64,000 nt of DNA from Kappaphycus alvarezii (taxonomy: Eukaryota > Rhodophyta > Florideophyceae > Gigartinales > Solieriaceae). The notes beneath the pieces are model-generated. The model did not search any database, was not told the DNA's origin, and saw nothing but the letters and a program-made list of their open reading frames with translations. Every line of letters begins with the position of its first letter. Positions within the stretch are counted from its first letter, which is position 1. Location of the stretch: the NCBI GenBank assembly GCA_002205965.3, contig NADL03000698.1:124001-188000 (forward strand), written 5' to 3'. Both the position numbers and the translations under genes were made by a program. Below are positions 1 to 8,989 of the stretch, one piece after another.

Positions 1-973
1 GGGCTGGGATGGTAGCTGTATCGACTTTTACAACCAATCAGCTTGTCTCGAAACGATGTTGAGTTCAATACTTGCACCAGCAGCCCAATAGCTATGCCTC
101 AGGCCGGCGAGCCTCGCAGGATCGTTTGATTGTTAAAGGAGCCTGACACCCTTACTACATATTCTCAAAGGGCTTTCCTCTCGGGATGTTTGCCAATCAC
201 CCGGAGCCTCGGGGCGATCGGGGCCCGAGGAGTCGACCTCACGCAGTAGCGCGACCACAGGCCCCCTTTCACTGTTAGCTGATTACTTTCATCTGCGGAA
301 AAAAGGGGGCTTTCTTTATTGAGATGTATGGATTGGCTAGAACCCATTTGGAATTGTAAATCTGCATGTCAATACATGTAGCGATGGTCGAAGCATTGTA
401 CAAATCATTGCTGTCGAATGCTAGCACCAACAACAGTCCATCAGAAAGTCGATCGGAGGCCAGCAAGGCATGCAGCGTTAGAAGTTACTGCCGACGCCGA
501 GTGTCGCTGTAGAGGAATGCCTCGAACCTTCGAAACCCGTTCCATCGTGCGGCTGGCGACGGTTCTTGCAATCTCCTTACAAAGCTAGCTGGTTGGCAGT
601 GCAAGCCACGCAGTTTTCAGCAAGTCTGTCAACGACAAAAAAACAATAATCGATTCAATGAGCTTTTGAATTTAGAAATTTTTGGAAGATGAGGCTGCGG
701 ATGGAGGCTGACGTGACGCCTCTGTTCCGTCCAATTGGCACTTTCTTCTAAACAACATTTCTTTCTTCCCATTGGGCACAGCTGATGATATTGACATCAA
801 AGCTAGACGGTCTAGATTGAGGTTTCATTACAAAGTGGTTTACACTTACAGGCGAGGATGGAACTTTGCGGCATTGGACGAGGCCAGAACCTACGATCGT
901 CACGACATCCGGAACCGCGACGTGACTCTTGATGGTTATTCTGGTTGCTGCACACTTTGCCCTTGTATCAAAG
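1..973. other. no recognised gene
   Basis: Only short ORFs under 90 codons occur here and none resembles a family I know. Composition is mixed, with GC-richer patches near 180-250 and 480-570 that could be old coding debris. The stretch ends at the TA target dinucleotide of the Tc1 element. Confidence 0.5.
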
Positions 974-975
974 TA

Positions 976-1006
976 CACTCCTGACTGATGCCATACGACA
1001 CCCCCC
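976..1006. repeat. left outer terminal inverted repeat of Tc1 element
   Basis: 31 bp, matched by 2498-2528 in inverse orientation with one mismatch. A TA dinucleotide lies directly outside. Confidence 0.92.
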
Positions 1007-1154
1007 AATTTCTCAGTTTATGATGTTTCTCTTCAGTTTTGTTTAAAAATAATGGTGGCAATCGATTTGTACGGCATTTTTATATAAAAAACGTACAAAC
1101 ATGGAAATTCAGATAACTTGGCAAGAAATAGTGCATCATCTCTAAAAATGGGGG

Positions 1155-1173
1155 TGACTGATGCCATACGACA
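1155..1173. repeat. left inner transposase-site repeat (IR/DR)
   Basis: A second copy of the terminal core TGACTGATGCCATACGACA in the same orientation as the left end, preceded by a G-run. Its inverse twin is at 2328-2346. In IR/DR elements the inner repeat is an additional transposase-binding site; that role is inferred here. Confidence 0.85.
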
Positions 1174-1213
1174 CCCTACGCCTTATTGGCTATGACAAGA
1201 ACTTTAAACAAAA

Positions 1214-2275
1214 CTAGTATTCTGTCATTCCACCCTGCCTAGCAATGACTTCAATGCAGCGATTGTGCATTGAATTCACCAGCCGTTGGACAATATTAGG
1301 GTCAATATTGTCCCAACATTCAGTGATACAATCCATGAGTTCCTGCACAGTAGAAAATTGCCTTGAATTGGCATAAACGGCCCTGGCTAGTATGCCCCAA
1401 AGATTCTCTATGGGGTTTAAATCTGGAGAACGAGCTGGGCACTCTAGAACGGATATTCCTTGATCTTTAAACCACTTCTCAGCTACTTTGGACGCATGGG
1501 CAGGGGCATTATCCTGCTGAAATATCCATCCAATTGGCAACTCTTCATCGGCCCAGTCAAGTAACTCCTTCTCTAAAATCTTCACGTATTCTCCTCCATT
1601 TAATCGAACAGTCACCTTCACTAACTTCGTCCTTCCATGTGCGCAAAAAGCTGCCCAAACCATAACTCCATTCCCCCCATGTTGCCGTTTAGATAAAACC
1701 AATTCCTCGCGCCTCAAATCGTGCCAATAGCACTGAATTCCGTCCGGCCCATCGCAGTTGAATCTTTTTTCATCGCTCGAAACAACCTTGCCCCACCAAT
1801 TCGCGCTCTTGTCTGAATGACTCCTTGCAAATTCAATACGGGCATTCCGGTGCCTTTGTTGAAGTGGAGGCTGCCTTTTAGTTTTTTTATGACGTAGAAA
1901 CCCTGAACCATTGAGGTATGCCCTTGTCCGGCTTGCGGAAATGGGGAGGTTGAGTTCATTTCTTAATGTTCTTGAGCTCTTAGTGGAGTTACTTGCTGCC
2001 CTAAGCAATCTCCGTTCATCCCTTGCAGTCATTTTCTTCTGATTCGCTCGGGCGTTTCTGGTCCCATAGGTTGCTGGGCTCTTAAGAAATGAGGATACCA
2101 CGGCTCGCGATCGACAAAGCTGCCTAGCAATAGCCTGGATTGATAGACCAGCTTCTTTCAAGCCTGAAATTTGGGCGCGCTCTTCTAAGCTCAATTGCGT
2201 CCCCTTAGGCATCCTTAATAGACGGGCTTGATAGATGTTTACTCTGTGGCTCAGCGCGGCTTGGGAGGATGTCAA
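1214..2275 (-). CDS. Tc1-family transposase (DD34E)
   Basis: Cut-and-paste transposase that should bind the repeats at both ends of its element and move it between TA sites. The 353-codon frame has no break. An N-terminal helix-turn-helix region spans residues 22-130 (begins MPKGTQLSLEERAQI; a second HTH-like segment near 80-120). The DDE_3 catalytic domain has D168 (SSDEKRFN), D255 (QQDNAPAH) and E290 (SPDLNPIENLWG). Exactly 34 residues lie between the last two, the Tc1 signature. Residues 1-21 are atypical, so M22 (codon 2210-2212) is the more likely start, giving 332 aa, close to the usual 340. All three catalytic residues are present, so the enzyme may be active; activity itself cannot be judged from sequence. 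Confidence 0.93.
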   Translation of the reverse strand: MTSSQAALSHRVNIYQARLLRMPKGTQLSLEERAQISGLKEAGLSIQAIARQLCRSRAVVSSFLKSPATYGTRNARANQKKMTARDERRLLRAASNSTKSSRTLRNELNLPISASRTRAYLNGSGFLRHKKTKRQPPLQQRHRNARIEFARSHSDKSANWWGKVVSSDEKRFNCDGPDGIQCYWHDLRREELVLSKRQHGGNGVMVWAAFCAHGRTKLVKVTVRLNGGEYVKILEKELLDWADEELPIGWIFQQDNAPAHASKVAEKWFKDQGISVLECPARSPDLNPIENLWGILARAVYANSRQFSTVQELMDCITECWDNIDPNIVQRLVNSMHNRCIEVIARQGGMTEY

Positions 2276-2327
2276 TGGAGAGTGTTGAAACGCTCTAAAA
2301 GCAAGTTAGTTTAAGTATAAGAGCACA

Positions 2328-2346
2328 TGTCGTATGGCATCAGTCA
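2328..2346. repeat. right inner transposase-site repeat (IR/DR)
   Basis: Inverse copy of 1155-1173, followed by a C-run. It lies between the transposase start and the right outer repeat, so it may also fall in the promoter region. Confidence 0.85.
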
Positions 2347-2497
2347 CCCCCCGTTTCTGTTTTTAAAGGACTACACCGATGCCACGTGTATATTACCGTT
2401 TAAAGGGCATCTTCCTAACGTTATTTTATGCAAGCTTTTCATTGGTTGAAACGGTTTTTTAATTTACCGTTTCGAAGTAGCAAATATCAGCGAAACG

Positions 2498-2528
2498 GGG
2501 GGGTGTCGTATGGCATCAGTCAGCAGTG
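2498..2528. repeat. right outer terminal inverted repeat of Tc1 element
   Basis: Inverse partner of 976-1006, followed by the TA at 2529-2530. The inner half is a G-run (seven G) next to TGTCGTATGGCATCAGTCA. Confidence 0.92.
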
Positions 2529-2920
2529 TACAGTAGTTCAATTGAAGGCAAGCGAGTTTTCCGGGATGTGGCTACGCACAAATACGTGTACAGCTGGCAC
2601 TTACACTACACTTTAAACAGGCCCCAAGGGCGCCGCCGATACCCGCGTCGTCCTGGGGGTATCTTGGCCGCCGTCCCACGGAGAACAGCATACGAATTGT
2701 TTTTCAGGATCGCACGCGCACGCGTGGGCATGCAATTTTTGTGCATTCAGCTCAAGTATTTGCGCAACTGCAACCTGGCTCAAGTCCGTTGTGGCACTAT
2801 CCGCGCACACACTCTCTGGTCAGCACTCAATGTCCTGAGGCATGCTACTTTAAGGAATTTCACGGTGGATGAAATATTGGCAGTGATGACAATGCCTTTG
2901 GAGGTGGAATAGGATCCGAC

Positions 2921-2971
2921 GCCATAGCGATAATCCGAGGCCATAGCGATAATCCGAGGCCATAGCGGTAA
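2921..2971. repeat. 19-bp tandem repeat, about 2.7 copies
   Basis: Unit GCCATAGCGATAATCCGAG, repeated head to tail: two exact copies then a partial, diverged third. Confidence 0.85.
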
Positions 2972-3220
2972 GCAGGGGGCTTCATGGGCCGATATTGCAC
3001 AAAGGTGAGATTGCCCAGCACAGGGCGCGATAAATCGGTTGCAGACTGCAAGCAAGCAGCAGTTTATGATACCGTCCTATGCAAGTTTTGGCATAAAAAT
3101 TGCGCGCAAATGAAACGGTCGTTGTATCTCCAGAAACTAATGTAAAATATCGAAACCGTTGTATCGAAGCAGTTGGAAATAAGCCAATCCACGACTGCTT
3201 CATGTAGCACAGGAAACAGC

Positions 3221-3270
3221 GGACGATGTCTTTCAAACATTGAAACACCCCAAATCTTCCGCCGTTGGAA
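3221..3270 (+). repeat. dispersed LINE-type 3' tail, copy 1
   Basis: Partial copy of the tail described at 20779-20843: the words CTTTCAAACATT, (A)CACCC and TCTTCC follow in the same order. Confidence 0.55.
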
Positions 3271-4520
3271 ATAAGTGGCTAGGATAAAAAGTTGAGCGGC
3301 ATACCCCCAAGAGGATGTGTACATATTTGATTTCTGGCGATCCATGGTGTGTGGTTGCAGCGTAAAGGTGCATGGGCAATAATTCACGGGAGGAAACAGC
3401 CTCCATTTCTGCAGCGAGAAAACATGAGACTCGATCTAGACCACAGCGCAAGTACCATCTGTGATGGACAAGACGCAGAGTTTGCTGTGTACTGTACGGT
3501 ATTGATATAATTTGCTGCACGAGGCAATCGAGCTTGCGCTGGATGGCGTCGAAACAAGAGGGCGGAAGCAGAAATTGTTTGCGCAGTACATGCAAACCAC
3601 ATTCAACTATGGATTTCTTCCATAGATAGCTCAAATAATCCCTCTTTTAAAATAGTTTCTGTCCAGAGCCTGTACCGTACCTTCCTTGATCCCATACCAA
3701 AAGCTATGGAATGTGAAGTGTAGCTCTCTTTACCAATTAAAGGTAAAGCCTCGTCATGCGAAGCTTGCGCGCCTCCGTTACTCGAAAGGCCTCATCGCAA
3801 TCAAAAAGTATTACGACCAAACAAGCAAACACGTGAATATGGTAGAGTTCACGTGGCTAATGTAGGGTACTGCAATGCTGTAGAATAATATGACTTCTAC
3901 CACGCTAACGCATCTTGTTCCGCTCTGCCTGTCGTACCCTGTCGTAAAGGCCCAACTGCTGTAACGCATGAGAAATGCTATCATGTCAAGTGTCGCCACT
4001 GCCCTCCTCGCTCGCATACTGTCCCACGGCAAGGGCCTTGCTTTAAGACTAGAAGCTCCTAATCCCTTTTATGAATCAGTAATGGGACTACTTTCATGAA
4101 AGGCTATTTTCTCATTGAGATATGAACTGCATGCGCGTACTGTACATAAAGTGCACTGGATTATGATCTGAATAGCCAAAGATTTGATCACATGAGAAAG
4201 TTTTCAGAGCAGGTCGCATCTAAACTGGTGAACTAAGCAATTGGCAATGTCGGATGGTACACCATGCCCATTAGAGCAGCACTAGAGTAAAGGAGGTGGT
4301 CAATAATCAATATCTAGAGGAATTCTTTTGAAATAGAAGCAGCGGGTTCCGAATCACTCTTGCGAGAGAAGATTAAACCTCCGAAGCGATGCGATCTTGT
4401 TCTGTTAGTTATCTAAACCACTGAATTACAATTAATTGCTTGCTTTGCTGTATATATTTGTGGAATCTGACTGTGGACATCTGAGAAATGCACCGGGAGT
4501 AAACTATTATTAGTTTCTAG

Positions 4521-4800
4521 TTGGACTTTAAATCCGCACCCATTGCGTTTCGACTCTCTCGGTGCGCCTTCACCCAGACTATCGTCTTGCGTGAGGAGCT
4601 CATTCCGCAAACAGCGCGGAAATATTTTACTACTGCTCACACGATCCGCCGGCGCATCTCCCCGCGCCTCAGTTCCACCATATGGTCCTCTATTGCAAAG
4701 GCTATCCTGGCTCGCACCCCACTGCACCTGGCCGATGTCGAACACCCAGGTAGTTCTCAACTCTGTTTGTCGGATCGGGCAATGGACATTTTAGAAATGC
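4521..4800 (+). pseudogene. LINE C-terminal fragment
   Basis: Translated pieces FDSLGAPSP and EELIPQTA...TIRRRISPRLSSTIWSSIA...ILARTPLHLADV line up with the segment just after the long LINE ORF at 19.62-19.83 kb (FDSLGAPSPGTIAFIEELVP, then IRRRIYQRLSCTLWSSIAEAI). The two halves lie in different frames, with one shift shortly after SP, so this is a degraded 5'-truncated copy. Non-LTR retrotransposons are typically truncated at the 5' end, which explains why only this end is found. Confidence 0.7.
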
Positions 4801-4992
4801 AATAACGTAAATTCAGTTACCACCTCTATTTACGCAAGGCTTATTCAATGAGGTATTGTTATCGTTGCCTTCGGAACCCATACGCCACCCCAGGAACTGA
4901 CTACAGGGGCAGCGGGAAATGGATAAATTTGATAAAACTCACTGGTCCGTATTTTGCAATAAAATACAGGATATTTTTGCACAAGACAACAA

Positions 4993-5068
4993 TGAAAGGG
5001 GGGAAATGTGGGGTAAGTTAATAGTTGAAAGGTATGGTCGGCTGTGGCCCGGAATATCCTTCAGAGTG
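4993..5068 (-). repeat. dispersed LINE-type 3' tail, copy 2
   Basis: On the minus strand it reads GGATATTCCGGGCCAC, then AGCCGACCATACCTTTCAA, then an A/C-rich part ending in a C-run. It follows the stop codon of the LINE fragment at 5093-5344, so here the tail is clearly the 3' UTR of that element. Confidence 0.8.
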
Positions 5069-5092
5069 ACCAGTAATACCTCTTAAATTCCC

Positions 5093-5344
5093 CTAAAAAG
5101 CCGGCTCAAGGCCGCCCAGCAGACAGGCTGCTTTGAACATTACGGCCGCGGCAGAGTCCCTCTGAGTAAGTACCGCACGGACCTTACCATATGCCTCCAA
5201 CACCCTAACGGCCACGTTAGGCGCGACGTCGGTTGGCACCCTATAAGCGTCCGGGTGCCAACCTCCGGGAGTAGATATAGGGATAGGCACGAGCTTACTT
5301 CTCACGGAGATTGCAGTAAAAGATTCATATCTTCTATGATTCAC
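5093..5344 (-). pseudogene. LINE C-terminal fragment (GWHPDAYR type)
   Basis: The 83-codon frame ends a non-LTR retrotransposon protein. The pattern LVPI-IST-GGWHPDAYRV...DVA-NVAVR-LEAYGKVRAVLTQR recurs at 13766-14005 (minus) and 54502-54750 (plus). A hydrophobic stretch, then G(G/W)xHPDA, is in my recollection typical of the extreme C-terminus of LINE proteins that carry a restriction-like endonuclease. The reverse transcriptase part is missing upstream. The 3' tail follows directly at 4993-5068. Confidence 0.7.
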
Positions 5345-5710
5345 AGAGACAGCGTAAAGTAATTGATTTTCTGTGGAGCAAGCAAAAGTTTAAGATCTTT
5401 ATTGGCTGTAACACAACCTATATCTCTATTACATATCCACCAAAACCTCATCGCTTCCCAAACCGTTTTCGTGGGACTGATCTTCGATAGCACGCAGATC
5501 AAAAGTAAACTCAGGTAGACATATACCGCCAATCCAAAAAATGCATCTTTTCAATAAAATTTTCTTCCGATCCCTTTCTCGCTTAAGTGGGCAATTGGTT
5601 CAGCCATTCCCCGGAGTCGTCCATCTAGCAGAACCCGCGGTCCTAAGTAGTGCGAACTTGTCTACATACAATAAAGCGGAACGCGTTTTAGTGTCATAGA
5701 CCTTAAAAGG

Positions 5711-6121
5711 TTAGCGAAACGATACGGTTGACTGCATCTTATATGTAATTTTCTTCCGCATAGTCTTCAAAAAAACATCAAAATCAATACTTCGAGACCG
5801 AACATCTTCACTATTTACTACCTGATGCCCGCCTTCCCACACACATTGTAGAACGCGGGTATCAGTCATAGCTAGAGTCCACATGTAAGTAAACTCTTTA
5901 GTGTCCACTTCAGTCCCAACGCGAATTTGGTAGCCATTCGGACCAACACCACTATGAAATAGAATAGCCGTAGTCAAGCGTTGCATTATAGTACGTCTAA
6001 CATTCAAAATAGAATACATCGCGGCATGACCGCCGTTTTCAGTAGATGCCACAACATTAAACTCGGTTCGACTACCCAGTCCAGCATCAACACTAACGAC
6101 GTCATTATCCTCTACCTCCAT
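5711..6121 (-). CDS. hypothetical protein, 136 aa
   Basis: Open frame with an ATG start, acidic N-terminus (MEVEDNDVVSVDAGLGSR) and basic C-terminus (KTMRKKITYKMQ). No signal peptide, membrane segment or known motif was seen. It reads like real protein (balanced codons, several TMW/VWE blocks) and has no match among the repeats of this window. It could be a small host gene, one exon, or a fragment of an element I do not recognise. No clear TATA or poly(A) signal was found. Confidence 0.35.
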   Translation of the reverse strand: MEVEDNDVVSVDAGLGSRTEFNVVASTENGGHAAMYSILNVRRTIMQRLTTAILFHSGVGPNGYQIRVGTEVDTKEFTYMWTLAMTDTRVLQCVWEGGHQVVNSEDVRSRSIDFDVFLKTMRKKITYKMQSTVSFR

Positions 6122-8560
6122 TTATCTTTCAGTATCAGCTGTCCTTAACTGCCTTAATTGAAATAGGACTGTAATATTGTCTGCAAAAAAGTTAGAATGG
6201 CTTCAAAAATAAAATTAAAAAAAACAGATAGCAAGATCGTACTTTGTGTGATGCCCATTTTGGTTTTCATTTCATGAAAAAATCTGCGCCAGGCTATTGA
6301 CTTTGATGGCGAGAACAGAGGGCCTTTTGTTTTACGACTGCAGCCGTCTCAGAGCCGGAAATTTGCCCTTGTTCGAACAGAGGCCAAAGTTTCCTAACAG
6401 CCGGAGATTTTTTGGTGAGGCGGGGCTACATTTTGGAGATATAGTCGGCAGGGAGTAGGAGGGGAATTGATGTTGCGAGTATAAGGGTATAATACTGCAC
6501 GCAGACTCGCACACAAGTATTTAACCTGCAAATAATAAATAACGCAAAGTTTCCATGGTGCTGTTTCACATTTATTTACGGAGACCTGTACTGACTAGTT
6601 CAATAGGCCCTTTAGATCCGTATATGACCATTTTTTCTCCCATAGAGCAAAACATACTCATTGCCTATGTAGACTACTTTTTTACGATAACTCTATACCA
6701 CTACTCTTGTATGAGCTTCTTATACAACATAAATTTGGAGGTTGCAGTTTACAATTTCAAGTTATGCTAAAAAGTATATGATGTAATTTACTCGTAGCTT
6801 TTAAGTCTACGGTGAAATCATCATACATTTGAAATATTTTAACTACGTACCCATCGTTAAATGCATTAATAAATGGTCTTCAGTGTTTCTGTAATCGCGT
6901 CCTGAAACAGCGTTCGAAGAACAATCATAGTTTTACTTAAAATATATGTTAGCTGCCTAATTGATCAATCATGCCTTCAAATCATGCAGCAAGAGTAGAA
7001 AACATCGCAAACAATTTTTATTGACACATCATATCTAAAAATTCAGCGTTAAGTAAAATTTATACTTGGCAGAAAATACGACTCGATTGGAAACTCTGCA
7101 CAGTATGTTATGCTAAAAAAAGCCTGATTCTAAGTTTTTGTCAACCTCTCATAACTGTTGAACATAATTTATGCTTGCTGAATAAACACGTATCTCACGT
7201 CATATTACGCATAATATTACAAATAATAATCCGCGTAAAGTGTAACATTACATAACTGGTGGCCTCCTTTTTAATTAAAAAATCCCTAGATAAAAATATT
7301 AAAGCTGCTGTAAACATAATCCTGTCAGCTAGCTTCCCTTTTATTTATTTTAAAAAATTTCTTCAAAACTTAGGGAAGAGTGTGCAGTGAATTTCGTAAA
7401 GTTTGGGTAATTACGTAACTTTACGGTTTTTAGATTGTCTGAATCACCTCATGTACTGTGCATTTTTTCCATAAGAAAAGCTCTGTATGATGTCTTATGG
7501 CCAAATTCACAGATTACCTTTGTCTTATAAGAATTTTAATATTTTAGCTATTGAATGTAGAAAAAATAAGTTTAGAGACACGTTAACTTTCGTAATTAGT
7601 TTGTAATGTTTTGCTTACTAAACCGAAAGTAACATTACGTTTTATGACGCCGTAATAACTGCAAAGATGGATCAAACTTTTCATCTTGTTTGTTTCACTC
7701 AGGTGACCTACGTTAACAGTGATTGATTAAAGTGCTTAATTTATTTTGTGCAGGCAAAACTTTTAAACTTTGTACGAATAGGCTGCTTTGAGTTAAAGTG
7801 TTGACTGTTGGAGTCCTTTACTGGTACATATAATTTTAGCTTGATGAATTAAAAAATATTAAACTGATTGAATAGTTTAAACACTGAATTTGCTGTAGGT
7901 CTTATAATGAATTTGATTTTGTAAGAGATTAATGTTGTTCTGAGTATTCCACTATGATTTTGTTGTCAAGTAAGCTCATTAAATTGTATAAAAGGACGTA
8001 CAATCAATAAAAGTATTGTACTATGCTATTGATAACAACTTTAAGATATACCGGGAGTTACATTGAAATTTAACATCTTTCCGTAGTTTCAAGTACATAT
8101 GAAGGAAACAAAGTTGGCACTCTATCAATATTCATATAATTTCAAAAGTAATTATGACATTAAGCGTAAGCTCTGCTATGTTTGCAATTCTTGGGGAACA
8201 AATTATTGGTACATCATCGACAAGCAGCATTACACAAAGTCGCCGTTTTCGAAGTCACTTTGTTATATCGCCACTGGTCTGTCATAAAGCATGGGAGTAA
8301 ATATAAAGCAGAATTCCAAGTGGTGAAAGAGCTTAGCATCTGCTTTGGGCATTGTTTTTTTTCAAGATCGTATGTTAAGGAGCACCAGGGAAGATCATTT
8401 TGTAATGCAGATGAAAAAGCACTCCGTAAATGGACTTAGTGCTTTTTTTACTTGATTGAATCTAGTTATGAGGTATTTTTCATCATATTTATGTTAAATT
8501 ATGAAGGAGTATTCAAAATTTGCTAACTTCCTTTTCTAGATATCATCAAATAAGAGATTT
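6122..8560. other. AT-rich stretch without recognised gene
   Basis: Strongly AT-rich with stop codons in all frames. The ORFs at 8099-8439 lie just upstream of the Harbinger-type fragment but do not resemble its usual N-terminus. A pyrimidine run ending in AG (ttccttttctag, ending at 8540) precedes that fragment and could be a splice acceptor. Confidence 0.45.
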
Positions 8561-8989
8561 ATGATGCCTGGCGTAGAAAACTGTTGCATATCTATCGATG
8601 GTACTGATATGCCTATTAATGAGCCAGATCCATTTGACTCGTCTTATTTTTCACATAAATTTAGAAATGAAGGGTTAAGATATGAGATAGGTCTTAACAT
8701 AGCAAATGGAATTATCGTTTGGATTAACGGGCAATTTCCATGTGGATCATATCCAGGAATATTAATATTTAGAAATAGTTTAAGAGGACAATTACTAGCC
8801 AATGAAAAGTTGATTACTGGTCAAGGTTATTCAGATAGTAAATGTGTTTCTGGGCCGCGGGGATCATTATCACAGTTAATTTATTCGATAATTAGGGCGA
8901 GACATGAGACTTTAAATGGTCGTTGAAATCAATTTAAAGTGCTGGAATACCGTTTCCGCCACCGTTTAGATTTTCACTGGCCATGCTTT
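8561..8989 (+). pseudogene. PIF/Harbinger-type transposase fragment (DDE_4)
   Basis: Residues NCCISIDGTDMPI, then FRNEGLRYEIGLNIANGIIVWINGQFPCGSYP, then LLANEKLITGQGYSD follow the order of the DDE_Tnp_4 (HARBI1-like) catalytic domain. The first Asp lies in IDGTD. The glutamate-bearing block RARHETLNGR is followed in frame, after one TGA at 8924-8926, by NQFKVLEYRFRHRLDFH, which continues the family pattern. The second catalytic Asp position reads Pro in GSYPG. The N-terminal DNA-binding half and terminal repeats were not found. It is therefore a decayed copy lacking at least one catalytic residue. Confidence 0.85.

Larger units (their letters stand above)
976..2528 (-). mobile_element. Tc1/mariner DNA transposon with IR/DR ends, apparently whole
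   Basis: A 1553-bp element flanked by TA on both sides (974-975 and 2529-2530), the target duplication of the Tc1/mariner superfamily. The 31-bp terminal inverted repeats (976-1006 and 2498-2528) start CACT(C/G)CTGACTGATGCC and differ at one base. The core word TGACTGATGCCATACGACA is repeated inside each end, at 1155-1173 on the left and inverted at 2328-2346 on the right. Outer-to-inner spacing is about 173 and 176 bp. This is the double-site IR/DR layout known from Sleeping Beauty-like Tc1 elements. It carries a single uninterrupted transposase gene on the minus strand. Near-identical ends plus an open gene suggest a recent insertion. Confidence 0.93.
2531..4500. other. no recognised gene; short repeats only
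   Basis: ORFs of up to 133 codons (for example 3233-3634, minus) match nothing I recognise and none has a clear start context. The stretch contains the 19-bp tandem repeat at 2921-2971 and a dispersed LINE-type tail at 3221-3270. Confidence 0.45.

Noticed and set aside
2526-2912. 128-codon ORF beginning inside the right end of the Tc1 element
   Set aside because: Its start lies within the transposon terminal repeat, there is no family resemblance, and it is likely chance.
8099-8439. ORFs just before the Harbinger fragment, considered as its N-terminal half
   Set aside because: No similarity to the usual N-terminal part of PIF/Harbinger transposases was visible.
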